A stretch of DNA of 64,000 bases. Origin: Dyella acidiphila. GTDB taxonomy: Bacteria > Pseudomonadota > Gammaproteobacteria > Xanthomonadales > Rhodanobacteraceae. Made by a program: the position numbers and the translations under genes. The first letter of the stretch is position 1. Every line of letters starts with the position of its first letter. The stretch lies in assembly GCF_014863405.1 (NCBI RefSeq), contig NZ_JACZZA010000008.1, positions 248,001 through 312,000 of the forward strand. The letters run 5' to 3'. Under the pieces are notes generated by a model, which was given only the letters and a program-made list of their open reading frames with translations, was not told where the DNA came from and searched no databases. This document shows, in pieces, positions 46,685 to 56,500 of the stretch.

Positions 46685-47231
46685 CCGTGCTTATTTCGAA
46701 GCCCTGTATGCTGCGGAGTCAGATCCTTGGGCTTTTCGCAGTAGTGGCTACGAGCATCATAAGTACAGCGCCACCATCGCAGCGCTCGAGGGTGGGAGAT
46801 TCCAGCGATGTCTGGAGCTCGGTTGCTCCATTGGCGTCTTGACCCGACGCTTGCTGGAGCATTGCGACTATGTTGTGGCGATAGATACCAGTGAACAGGC
46901 TTTGGCCGAAGCGCGCCAATATTGTGTGAGTGACTGCGTGACGTTTCGGCAACTGCATCTTCCCGACGGAGATTTAGGGAGGGGATACGACTTGGTGGTT
47001 GCATCCGAGGTTCTCTATTACTTGGAACGCCCGGCGTTAATACGTCTTTCGCATCACCTGCGGCGTGTGGTGCAAAGGCAAGCACTGCTGCTCGCCGTGC
47101 ACTGGACAGGTACGACGAACTATCCACTCACCGCCGATGAGGCAACCCGGATAGCTTTTGAGGAGACAGGTGCGGAGTGGCTTCATGGTAAGACGGAGCC
47201 CTGTTTCAGGCTTGATGTGGGACGCTTTTGA
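46671..47231 (+). CDS. NodS-type SAM-dependent methyltransferase
   Basis: A 186-residue class I methyltransferase of the NodS family: FDRAYFEALYAAESDPWAF, SAM motif LELGCSIGVLTRRL, acidic VAIDTSEQALAEAR, YDLVVASEVLYYLE and HWTGTTNYPL. NodS N-methylates deacetylated glucosamine in Nod factors. With a deacetylase upstream, an N-methyl amino sugar is a plausible product (inference). The ATG at 46671 overlaps the deacetylase stop by 14 bases, exactly as in the 57.6-58.3 kb copy. It is the last gene of the cluster. Confidence 0.9.
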   Translation: MPTFDRAYFEALYAAESDPWAFRSSGYEHHKYSATIAALEGGRFQRCLELGCSIGVLTRRLLEHCDYVVAIDTSEQALAEARQYCVSDCVTFRQLHLPDGDLGRGYDLVVASEVLYYLERPALIRLSHHLRRVVQRQALLLAVHWTGTTNYPLTADEATRIAFEETGAEWLHGKTEPCFRLDVGRF

Positions 47232-47450
47232 CGGTCGGGCGGGACGTACTAGGCCACACGACATCGCTTGAAGGTCAGTCCAGGCGGGGGTATTGTCCTA
47301 TCTACGTTTAGCGCTTACGCAGGGGCGCCATACTGCTGGCCATCATGTTCGCGGTTCAATGGCTATCGCACAACGTGCACTCATCGCCCTACCGTGATGA
47401 GATGATCTGTTCCATCGACGGACACGGTGAAGAGGGAGGTCACGCAAAAT

Positions 47451-48686
47451 ATGAAAAATAGCGTATCGCCTAACCGGTCCATCGTTTCGCCAGAGCAGCG
47501 GTCCGCGGCGCTGGTGGACCGTAGAAACCGTAAGATGGCTCAGTCTGCTCACGCATTCGTCCGTGGAACCACGGCACGTTTTTACCAATGGCTCGCTTCC
47601 CGTCATGCTCCGGTTCTGCCAGATGGACCGGATGTATGGATTTGCGGCGATTGCCACCTTGGTAATCTCGGCCCTCTCGCCGATGGCCGGGGAAACGTCG
47701 ATATTTTGATTCGGGATTTTGATCAGGCGGCGTGGGGCAATCCAAGTTTCGATGTTTGTCGCCTGGCGTTATCGCTATCGGTACTTGCACGCAGTTCCGA
47801 CCTCCCTGGCATGGCGACCGCTCACATTCTTGAACGGCTGCTCCTGGGGTACGAGATGGCATTTCCTGAGAAACCCAAGACCGCACCTTCCATGCCTCCT
47901 TTGCTGCGTATGAAAGTTCTGCGGGCGCATCGCAGGACGTCTAAGATATTGATGCGTGAGCGAACAGGCGATGACACGCTGAAATTGCCCTTGGGTTGTC
48001 ATTTCTGGCCGCTTTGGCGTCAGGAACGCAACGCTTTGGATGATATGTTTCAGATGCCATCCGTGCTTGAGTTGGTAACCCAAGCTAAAAAGCATTCGTC
48101 TCAGGGGTCAATTCATCTCGCCGACGCGGCGTATTGGCGAAAAGGCTGTAGTTCGTTAGGGAATTCTCGCTATGCCGTGCTTTTGGAGGTGACGTCATCT
48201 TCGCGCGGAACAGAAGATTGGTGTCTTATGGACATCAAGGAAGCCGGACCTGCACTTGTTCCAGTTCGTTCAAACGCAAGCCATGCCATCTCCGACCATG
48301 GCAGTCGCGTGGTCAAGGCTGCCACGCAACTTTCTCCCCATCTCGGCTTGCGCATGCAGTCCACACACATGCTTGGAAAATCCTTTTTTGTCCGACAACT
48401 CATGCCGCAAGACATGAAATTGGATATTCGCAGTTTGCGTCCAGGAAGTGCTGGCGAGCTTGCTGTGTACTTGGGGTATATCCTGGGGCGCGCCCACATG
48501 AGGCAAATGTCGCCTGATATTCGCCAAGCGTGGAAAAAAGACTTGAATCGTGCACGGCGCAAGTCGGTCGATGCGCCCTCCTGGCTCTGGGACGCTACTG
48601 TGGGTCTTCTCGCTGATCTCGAGGCAGCCTATCTTGAGCATTGCCGCAGACACGTCATGGGGACGTTTCGCCGCCGCATGGGTTAG
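47451..48686 (+). CDS. DUF2252 family protein
   Basis: A 411-residue protein of DUF2252. Key segments are FVRGTTARFYQWLA, DVWICGDCHLGNLGPL, IRDFDQAAWGNPSFDVCRL and RQLMPQDMKLDI, which resemble kinase-fold HxD (CGDCHLGN) and DFD motifs, so a phosphotransferase is possible though unproven. The ATG at 47451 is preceded by GGAGG at a long spacing of 11-12 bases; a GTG 8 codons upstream is in frame. It is free-standing. Confidence 0.85.
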   Translation: MKNSVSPNRSIVSPEQRSAALVDRRNRKMAQSAHAFVRGTTARFYQWLASRHAPVLPDGPDVWICGDCHLGNLGPLADGRGNVDILIRDFDQAAWGNPSFDVCRLALSLSVLARSSDLPGMATAHILERLLLGYEMAFPEKPKTAPSMPPLLRMKVLRAHRRTSKILMRERTGDDTLKLPLGCHFWPLWRQERNALDDMFQMPSVLELVTQAKKHSSQGSIHLADAAYWRKGCSSLGNSRYAVLLEVTSSSRGTEDWCLMDIKEAGPALVPVRSNASHAISDHGSRVVKAATQLSPHLGLRMQSTHMLGKSFFVRQLMPQDMKLDIRSLRPGSAGELAVYLGYILGRAHMRQMSPDIRQAWKKDLNRARRKSVDAPSWLWDATVGLLADLEAAYLEHCRRHVMGTFRRRMG

Positions 48687-48915
48687 TCGCGTTTCCGATG
48701 CAACGACGATTGCTTATATAAAGGCGATGAAAGGCATCCTTGTCAAGCGAATGTCGGACTGATCGCCATGAATTGATTGGCTATCGAGGATTCTCAAAAA
48801 GGGACACCCTTGCGCGTGATTTATCTGCAATGTTCCTTAAACCACTGTCGTCGCTTTCTCCGTCGGGTCATACAAGCGGTACCCCGCAGAGTGGAGAACA
48901 TGGAGCAACGGCGTA

Positions 48916-49560
48916 TCAAAAAGGCTTATCGATAGCGGCGCGCAAGTAATGGATGTGAGTGCGCAAGGTATCCGAATCAGGAATGTTGTCTCCCCAGATT
49001 TGGCGCTCGATGACTTGTCGCCTTACGAATCGAGGTGATTCATGCATAAGGATAGTCAAAATCTGCCGGCCGACAGGAGTTAGAACAATACTCTTGCCGG
49101 CGCGAGCCACCTCAAGGGTAGTTATATTGAGCGTCAGGTCGCCTACGCAAAGTATTTGATTGGTTACTTCACGCCGTACGCGACGGATCAGCCCATGGAC
49201 ACGTGCACTCAATTCACGCATAGCGAAAGGCTTTACCAAATAGTCATCAGCGCCAGCATCCAGACCTTGTAACTTGTCTTCCAGCAAGTCGCGAGCAGTC
49301 AGCATCACAATGGGTGTGCTAATTCGGCCATCATGGCGCAGTCGCCGGCAGGCATTTAAGCCATCGATGCCGGGAAGCATGATGTCGAGAATGATGGCGT
49401 CGTATCTATTTCTTGTCGCAAGGTACAGCCCGCTGATACCGTCTTCCGCATGGTCGAGAGAGTAGCCCTCGCTTTCCATATATGCCCTGATAGATTCCGC
49501 GATCTCGCGCGTATCCTCGATCAACAGCAGGGTGCCTTTGCGTTCGGAGACCGTATTCAT
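48916..49560 (-). CDS. OmpR/PhoB-type response regulator, C-terminus frameshifted
   Basis: A 214-residue frame: receiver with phosphoacceptor D59 (ILDIMLPGID), conserved Thr and Lys (MLTARD, VKPFAMREL), then the winged-helix domain. The frame stops just after AAIDKPF. Dropping one base in the A-run at 48918-48922 (T5 on the coding strand) restores PFDTPLLHVLHSAGYRLYDP and gives a normal C-terminus ending at 48837 (about 240 residues). Sequencing error, indel, or recoding at TTT-TGA are all open. No kinase gene is adjacent. Confidence 0.85.
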   Translation of the reverse strand: MNTVSERKGTLLLIEDTREIAESIRAYMESEGYSLDHAEDGISGLYLATRNRYDAIILDIMLPGIDGLNACRRLRHDGRISTPIVMLTARDLLEDKLQGLDAGADDYLVKPFAMRELSARVHGLIRRVRREVTNQILCVGDLTLNITTLEVARAGKSIVLTPVGRQILTILMHESPRFVRRQVIERQIWGDNIPDSDTLRTHIHYLRAAIDKPF

Positions 49561-50193
49561 GCTTGTCCGCCTTCGGCAGTCCTCACATCGATGAAAACTA
49601 CTTCGCTACTCTGTAGAAAATATGTAAAGAATAGGGTGGGAAAGAATTTATGTGCCGTGCCATTGACCGTTTAGTCATGCTCGTCAGAAATTATTAATTT
49701 GACAGGGTGCGCTATCAGGCCGCCGCAAAGCCAATTTCAAATGTACTAACGAGGTTAGTAATTTTGAACATGCGACCCTGGTAACGATGAATTTTCGACC
49801 CATCGCAGGGAGGGGGGCGGGGATTGGACTCTCCCTCCAAGCCAAGATCCTGGTGCGCGAACAGGAATGGCGGTCGCTGCAGGGGCTTCTTTGCTGACCG
49901 GTGGCTTGGTATTGCCAACTACCATTAGCAGAGGCTTCATGTATCGCGCCGTAGGGCACGAGGCTCTTCTTGCACGATATTCTTGACTATCGATTTCTAG
50001 GTCCGATGGCGAACATGCCGCCGCCATACATGCTTTCTAGGCAGTTGGATCACAGGTCGCTAACGCAGATCCTTTAATAGTTCGTCTCAGCCCAGCACGA
50101 AGAGCTCCTAGACAAACGAAGGGGCTTGGTTGCCGGGGCTCAGGGCGGCGCGCTTGCGCCAACGCAGGGAAATTACTGTGGAGGGGCCTCACC
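49561..50193. other. Non-coding 633-base region
   Basis: Between the response regulator start and the small gene at 50194 there is no supported gene. Overlapping frames at 49684-50027 on the minus strand read like the GESNPRP artefact text seen in non-coding DNA. The first 100 bases should contain the regulator's promoter. No RNA structure or repeat was seen. Confidence 0.45.
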
Positions 50194-50328
50194 ATGCGTG
50201 ACACATCTCACCAACGTATCCGTGCCGTCACAAGGCAGAAAGGCGGTATTGGATATGTGCTTCTTTGGCTATTGGGAGTTCCGCTTCCGGTTCTCATTGT
50301 CGTCGCATTACTGCGCGGGTGTGCATAA
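50194..50328 (+). CDS. Small single-helix membrane protein
   Basis: A 44-residue protein: a basic N-terminus (MRDTSHQRIRAVTRQKGG) and a membrane helix IGYVLLWLLGVPLPVLIVVA, ending LLRGCA. The motif GG-IG-LLWLLGVP-P recurs in small unnamed proteins of proteobacteria. GGAGG is 9 bases before the ATG at 50194. It lies 36 bases upstream of the 50365 gene and may be co-transcribed with it. Confidence 0.6.
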   Translation: MRDTSHQRIRAVTRQKGGIGYVLLWLLGVPLPVLIVVALLRGCA

Positions 50329-50364
50329 GCACATGTTGCGTTAACCACATGAAGGAGAAGGGCC

Positions 50365-51243
50365 ATGGTTGAAGCGCATGTAACCCGGGCAGTAGAGGCA
50401 GACAATCGCTGGGCGATAATGAGTTTTCGAGCCATTTTTGCTGGTTGGCTGCTGGCAACCGGAATGGCAGTACTGCTCTATATCGGTGGCTTAGCTATGG
50501 GTTTTTCAATATTTAATCCATGGAATGCCGCCGCAAGCGCCAAGGGTATTGGCATCGGAACATCCATTTGGGTGGTATTGACCTGGGTCGTATCACTCTG
50601 GCTCGGCGGCATGTTTGCTAGTTGGTTTGCTGCGCATGACGATCGAACGGTGGGAACCCTTCATGGCGTGACGGTATGGGGGTTATCCGTAACCGCAGTG
50701 CTGTTATGGATCGTCATGGGGCTGGGTATGCACGGGACAAATGCGCCTATGGCCGCCGCTCTGTCGTCACCGAGTGGCACGCCTGGATCCGTGTTGATAT
50801 CCCCTAAGTCTGATCAGCAAAAACGCTGGCTGGGGAATGGATCGCTCGCTGTTTTGCAGGCAGAAGTTCTCTCCCGATTGAACTCCCATGACCGCGAAAC
50901 AGCAGACAGGATCGTTGAAGCATTGCTTGAAGGGCGTGACGATGTTGCGTCCAATCTGTTTGCTGCTTCCAATGGCACCAGTACTGCGGAAAGCGCCGGT
51001 ATTATGGCTTCCATGGCCTCGGATACTCAGGCTGCTCAAATCGACACCAAAATTCGTGCCGACCGTATTGCACATGATATGGCAACTGCGCTCTGGGTCA
51101 TTTTTGCCAGCGTGTTACTTGGCCTCATCGCCGCCATGCTCGGCGGATGGGTGGGAGCGCATCACATTTGTCGCATCTACCATCTGCGCACATTTGAGAC
51201 GTCCAGACCAGGCACGTTTTGGAAAATGCGCTCGAAAGCTTAG
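50365..51243 (+). CDS. Hypothetical four-helix membrane protein
   Basis: A 292-residue membrane protein with two N-terminal helices (AIFAGWLLATGMAVLLYIGG; SIWVVLTWVVSLWLGGMFAS), a third (VWGLSVTAVLLWIVMGLGM), a 100-residue soluble part rich in acidic and helical segments (RETADRIVEALLEGRDD), and a fourth helix (LWVIFASVLLGLIAAMLGGW) near the end. GGAGAAGGG precedes the ATG. No named domain; similar proteins are annotated as hypothetical in this order. Function unknown. Confidence 0.65.
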   Translation: MVEAHVTRAVEADNRWAIMSFRAIFAGWLLATGMAVLLYIGGLAMGFSIFNPWNAAASAKGIGIGTSIWVVLTWVVSLWLGGMFASWFAAHDDRTVGTLHGVTVWGLSVTAVLLWIVMGLGMHGTNAPMAAALSSPSGTPGSVLISPKSDQQKRWLGNGSLAVLQAEVLSRLNSHDRETADRIVEALLEGRDDVASNLFAASNGTSTAESAGIMASMASDTQAAQIDTKIRADRIAHDMATALWVIFASVLLGLIAAMLGGWVGAHHICRIYHLRTFETSRPGTFWKMRSKA

Positions 51244-51346
51244 CAGCGGTAGTCGATAACCCACAAACTTACGACGCGGCTAAGATGCATTACGCGGTTA
51301 TAAGACGGTCCGTCAGAACGTGATAAGCATCGCGTGTGACGCCGAA

Positions 51347-52096
51347 CTAAGGGCGAGGCGGGACTGGACGCTGATAGAATGGTGGCAGTCCAGCCTGCTT
51401 AAGGCCTTCCCTATGGGAAGGTTCGTCTGGAAGAAAGCGAACGATGATGGATGTTGCGTCAGCGCCGGCTTTAACCGCTATGGCTTTTAGCGTGTCAGCC
51501 AACGCTCGGTCGGCAGGCTCATTCAAGCCCAATACGATCTCGGTGCGAAGTCTTTTACCGCGAGTCAGTTCATACAGGAAGGCCTGGTCGACCCGACCGG
51601 TGGTGTTGAACCACTCCACGAGTTTGACCGCCACCGGATATAGCGCGTCATCGGGCAGCTGAAAGATCCAAGGCGCGGACTGCGATGGCCATTCCGCATC
51701 GTGATGCGATTCGGCAATAAAACGACGCAACATCGTCCGCTGCGCCGCCTGCAATTCAAAGGGCGCGTCTGATAGCGGATTGACGATATACGTTTGGTCG
51801 CCACCCGCGGCCAACAATACGCGTACGAGAACGTCGGTGAGCTTCGCGGGTGCCGGTAGCGCAAATGGCAGATGCGTGGCGCGGGTAAAGATAGGCACGA
51901 ACGCGACGCCGTCGGTCTCGCGTCGCCATTGCACAAGGTTGCGTTCCGGCGCGGCCTCACCGGGTCCCGGGGGCTGTCGCAAGATGATCGCCACCCGTTG
52001 ACTGCTTAACCTATATAAGAAGTCCGTTTCCTCCTGGTCGCCGTGGTTGGCCTGACGCCACAATATTTCCAACCGATCATCTTCCGCGTGCGCCAT
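51347..52096 (-). CDS. SseB-family protein
   Basis: A 249-residue protein with the SseB architecture: N-terminal domain (LYRLSSQRVAIILRQPPG, FVPIFTRATHLPF, YIVNPLSDAPFEL) and C-terminal domain (LYELTRGKRLRTEIVLGLNE, ATSIIVRFLPDEP). SseB proteins are linked to serine sensitivity and sometimes to secretion systems. The ATG at 52096 has AGGA 8 bases upstream; a TTG one codon earlier is also in frame. It lies 59 bases after the unknown gene at 52156, on the same strand, suggesting a two-gene operon. Confidence 0.8.
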   Translation of the reverse strand: MAHAEDDRLEILWRQANHGDQEETDFLYRLSSQRVAIILRQPPGPGEAAPERNLVQWRRETDGVAFVPIFTRATHLPFALPAPAKLTDVLVRVLLAAGGDQTYIVNPLSDAPFELQAAQRTMLRRFIAESHHDAEWPSQSAPWIFQLPDDALYPVAVKLVEWFNTTGRVDQAFLYELTRGKRLRTEIVLGLNEPADRALADTLKAIAVKAGADATSIIVRFLPDEPSHREGLKQAGLPPFYQRPVPPRP

Positions 52097-52155
52097 CAAC
52101 GTATTCCTGCTCCGCCGTTATTCGTTGGGAGTTCTCCTGGCATCCCCAACATGGA

Positions 52156-52848
52156 CTAGTGGAGCGTACGATGCCGTGTCATGGCATTGGCTAAGGCTTC
52201 GGCCGAAGGCCTGACGGTGAGGTATTCGTCGTCCAGTCGAGTTACCTCGTGGGCGAAGATCAGGGCGAGGGTGCTCATGGGGAGATCGGCGGGCCGGCTC
52301 ATCCCGCGAATGGCCCAGCCTTCAAGCTGTGCGCGACGGGCATAGCTGGCGATCGCCTCTGCGAAGACCACGCTCAACCGGGAAACATCCGTCCCACCTT
52401 GCTGATGCGTCATCGTGAGTGTGCGCATGGCCAAGTAGATCAGATACATCACCTGACCGACGCTGAAGTCTTCCAGCGCCCGCCGTAGGGCATCAATGGC
52501 CTGGTTCGTCCATTCCGGGTTGTAACCGAACTTGGCCAAGCTCCAGCGCGCATATTGGGTGACTTCCGCCAGGGCGAGGTCTTCCCACAATGCCAAGAGT
52601 GCCTGGGACGTGTCTTCGGAGAATTCGATGTCACGAAGCAGCTCCTTGACTTCCTCATGCTGCCGACGGCAGTCCCGCGGCGCCCAGCGGATTCGCCAGG
52701 CGATGCTGTCAAACCCATGCCGCATCCAATCCCGCGCGAGCAGCCAGTCTTCAGCATGGGACTGAGACACCTCCGGCTCGATGATCCCTAGTGCGTATAG
52801 CCAACCATTTGACCATGCGCTGCCACGTTGATTGCCCAGCACTGGCAA
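52156..52848 (-). CDS. Unknown helical protein, partner of the SseB gene
   Basis: A 230-residue, largely helical protein (EDWLLARDWMRHGFDSIAW, IDALRRALEDFSVGQVMYL). The first possible start is TTG at 52848; an upstream in-frame TAG closes the frame, and the first ATG comes 41 codons later, so the N-terminus may be lost or non-canonical. No signal peptide, no membrane helix, no recognised family. It precedes the SseB-like gene, the two perhaps forming a small response unit. Confidence 0.5.
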   Translation of the reverse strand: MPVLGNQRGSAWSNGWLYALGIIEPEVSQSHAEDWLLARDWMRHGFDSIAWRIRWAPRDCRRQHEEVKELLRDIEFSEDTSQALLALWEDLALAEVTQYARWSLAKFGYNPEWTNQAIDALRRALEDFSVGQVMYLIYLAMRTLTMTHQQGGTDVSRLSVVFAEAIASYARRAQLEGWAIRGMSRPADLPMSTLALIFAHEVTRLDDEYLTVRPSAEALANAMTRHRTLH

Positions 52849-53577
52849 ATAGCCTGACCACTATGGCCGCCATCGTTGACCACAATCACTCTTCATGGTC
52901 ATGTCAATGAACCTAGTCCAAGGGACTTTGATAGTGAGCTATTGAAGCTACTTTGACGCTGGTCAATGGATGGAAAACGCTTATCTCAAAGTTTCGGCCC
53001 TAATTAGGCCGACCATGAGATGCCGCCGTACACATCTCTTTGCCACCGAAGCCAGAACATCTCGACTTGCACACTTTCGGCAGGAGCCCGGGATGAACCA
53101 TTCTGGTGCGGGAGTTGACCCGCGCTTTCCATCAGTGCGGCTTTGCGCACCCTATGCAAAGCCAACAATCGAAAAGCAGCTGGCAACACCTCCACCGACA
53201 ACAGCGGCGCGGTCATGCACGTCGACGTAGCGACCATTGATTGGGTGCTCCGCAATCGCGGAGCTTACGCCTAGCTCGATCTTGGCCATGGCCTCGATAC
53301 GATCAGCCATGGTTTGGAGGGTCAAACCTCCGAAGGCTTCGAACGACGACGACCACGAATGTTCATGTCGCGTCAACAATCAGTCGATTGGCCGCGCTTA
53401 CCAGGCGTGGGGGGCCCGGAATATCAAGAACCTGTACAAGGCGCGCTCAACTGCGGCTACGCTTTGGTTGAATAACGCTTGTCTACAAACAGGGCGAGCT
53501 AGATTTTTCACATCTTCCTCAACCGATTGGCTTTACTATCAGCCACTTGCGTTGCGGGTCCCATTTTTTAGGGCCGT
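52849..53577. other. Non-coding 729-base region with a small palindrome
   Basis: No supported gene. CGGCCCTAATTAGGCCG at 52995-53011 is an almost perfect palindrome and could be a regulator site. Minus-strand frames at 53004-53379 have protein-like stretches (KIELGVSSAIAEHPINGRY) but no ribosome site or family, and may be decayed remnants. The kinase at 53578 probably has its promoter in the last 100 bases. Confidence 0.4.
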
Positions 53578-56500
53578 ATGATGACTAAGCCGCCGGCGCC
53601 GCCGCTGCATTTCCCGCCCCACGGTCTACCCGAGCGGATAGAAAATCTGCGCGTGAAGACGACTGGCGACCAAGTCTATGCGTACCCCCCACTTATCGTT
53701 GGCATAGGTGCATCTGCCGGTGGCCTGGAGGCATTCCGGAGTTTCTTTGCCCACATGCCGGCGAACGATGATTTCGCCTTCGTTCTGGTCCAGCACCTAT
53801 CGCCCGAGCACGTCAGCGCGCTCGCAGAGATTGTCAGTCGCAGCACCTCAATGGAGGTGGTGGAAGCCACCGATGGCCGACGTGTTTTGGCCAAGCATGT
53901 CTATGTGATACCACCCGATGCGACCTTGACCATCGTGAACGGCGAACTGCAGGTGACTACGCCCGCACCGCCTCGGCCTCAGCGTTGGCCCATCAATACG
54001 TTTTTCACGTCCCTCGCCGAAGACCAGGGCGACTGCGCGGTGTGTATTGTACTGTCAGGTTCCGGAAGCGACGGCGCTCGTGGACTGCGTGCGGTCAAGG
54101 AGCACGGTGGCCTGACGCTGGCGCAGGCGGGTTTTGATCATGTGGCGCTGAGTGGGATGCCGGCAAATGCCACCTCGACCGGACTGGTAGACGTTGTTCT
54201 CCGGGTGGAGGACATGCCCGCCCGGCTGTTGGCCTATCGTAAGCAGATGGATACGGCGCGCAAACTCCATGATGGGAATGGCCTTGGGCAAGATATGGGT
54301 GACCAACTACAGACCGTGTTGCGCCTGCTGCACGCGGAGGTTGGCCACGATTTCAGCCAGTACAAACGGAGCACACTCATGCGGCGCATCCAGCGCCGCA
54401 TGCTGGTATGTCAAACCGAGACGGTTGTCGATTACGTCGCCCATTTGCGCCAAGATCGCCAGGAGCATCAGCATCTTTTCCGGGAAATGCTGATTGGGGT
54501 GACCGAATTCTTCCGCAATCCAGGTGCTTTTGCGACGCTGACGGAAAAAGCCATTCCAGCCATGCTAGCCGGCAAGGGCGCAAACGACACGGTACGCGTT
54601 TGGGTTCCCGGATGTGCCACCGGCGAGGAGGCTTACTCGATTGCGATGTTGCTGCGCGAGGCGATCGGTCCGCATGGCGGCCCCAAGGTACAGATCTTCG
54701 CGACCGACATTGATAGCCGAAGTATCGAAGCGGCGCGCTCTGGGCGCTACCGTGCGCCGCTTCAGGGCATATCTCCCGAGCGTCAGCAGCGCTGGTTTAA
54801 CAAGGAAGGCGCCGATTTCTGCGTCATCAGGCCCATACGTGAGATGTGCATTTTCTCAGTGCACAGCATCATCAAGGATCCACCGTTTTCGCGACTTGAC
54901 TTGGTGTCATGCCGGAACTTGCTGATTTATCTCAATGCTGATCTGCAAAGCCGTCTTTTTCACACATTCCACTATGCGCTGCGGCCAGGGGCGTTTCTTC
55001 TTCTCGGGCCATCGGAAAGCCTCGCGCGAAGCTCTGAGCAGTTCACGGTGGTAGACAAAAAGCATCGGCTCTATACACGCCGACAAATGAGCCGTGCTGA
55101 ACGGGGAACGTCGTTTCCAGTTCCTGGACCGGCCGCCGCTTACGCCACGACACCGGCTCTGACGAACAGAGGTGACACCGACGAACGCATCGATCGGGGC
55201 GCACGACGTCTGATGGAAAAATATACACCGGCCTATGTCGTGATCAATGCGAATCAGGACGTCGAACGGTTTTCTGGAGATACAGGACGCTATCTCTCCC
55301 CAAGCTCTGGATCGGCCAGCCTCCATGTCTTCAGCCTGCTCAACAAACGGCTGCGCGAACCTGCCCGTGCGCTGGTGCGTCAAGCGTTCGACGGTGCCAA
55401 GGCTGCGGTTCAAGAAGGTCTCACGGTGGACATCCATGGTCGCGCCCAGATGCTACGCCTGATCTCCGAGCCGCTAACGGACGGGGACGGAAAAGTCCAA
55501 TGGTGCGTGCTCGCTTTTGATGAGGCCTGGGGCTCGCATACAGCGATGCATGCGCAACCGGACCCAGAGTCGATCCGCCACGAGGGCGATTCATCTAACA
55601 GGCTTGAGCAGGAGTTGGAGGCGCTCCGCAGCGAGCTGCGCACGACGACCGAATTGCACGAATCGGTCGTCGAAGAACTCCAGTCGACGAACGAGGAGTA
55701 CCAGTCGGTCAATGAGGAACTGCAATCGACCAACGAAGAACTCGAAACCTCCAGAGAGGAAATGCAATCGATCAACGAAGAATTGCATATCGTCAATGCC
55801 GAGGCACAAAGCAAGAATGACGCGCTGACACGCCTCAACAGCGACTTGCGTAATCTCATGGAAAGCACTCAGATCGCGACCTTGTTTTTGGACCGCGACA
55901 TGCGGATAGGCAGTTACACGCCGGCCATGACCGACCTGTTCCATTTGCGCGAGGGCGATATCGGCCGACCGATCACCGATATTTCAGCACGCGTCAACTA
56001 CCCCGAACTGAAAGAAGACGTCGCACAGGTGCTGCGGCATTTGGGTGTGACGGAGCGTATGCTGTATGGCCGAGGCGACGAGCGTACCTATCTGCTGCGT
56101 GTGCGCCCTTATCGAACGCTGGATGACGTGATCGATGGCACCGTCCTGACTTTTGTCGACGTAAGTGAAAGCCTGCGCCACGAACTTGAGCGCGGGCAGC
56201 TGGCCGCTATCGTCGATTCGTCCCTGGACGCCGTGATCGGCTACACGCTGGAAGGTACTATCACAAGCTGGAACAAGAGTGCCGAGCGCATCTTTGGCTA
56301 CTCCGCCCAGCAGGCGATGGGTCAGCCGCTATCCATGCTATTAGCCGCCGATGCGACAGAGGAAGCGAAGATAATCTTTGAATTTCGCACTCCTGGTATA
56401 CGACCCGATAAATTCGAGGCTACTTGGAAAACCCGGAGTGACCAGGCTATTCCCGTCTCAGTCTCGAATTCTCCCGTATGCAATTCGATGGGGAAGACGA

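Noticed and set aside
49684-50027. Overlapping minus-strand frames containing the text ESNPRPPPCDG
   Set aside because: This GESNPRP-type text is a common artefact of translated non-coding or tRNA-antisense DNA; no tRNA structure is present and no ribosome site.
53004-53379. Minus-strand frames with protein-like stretches before the large kinase
   Set aside because: No start signal and no family; perhaps decayed, but not enough to call a gene.
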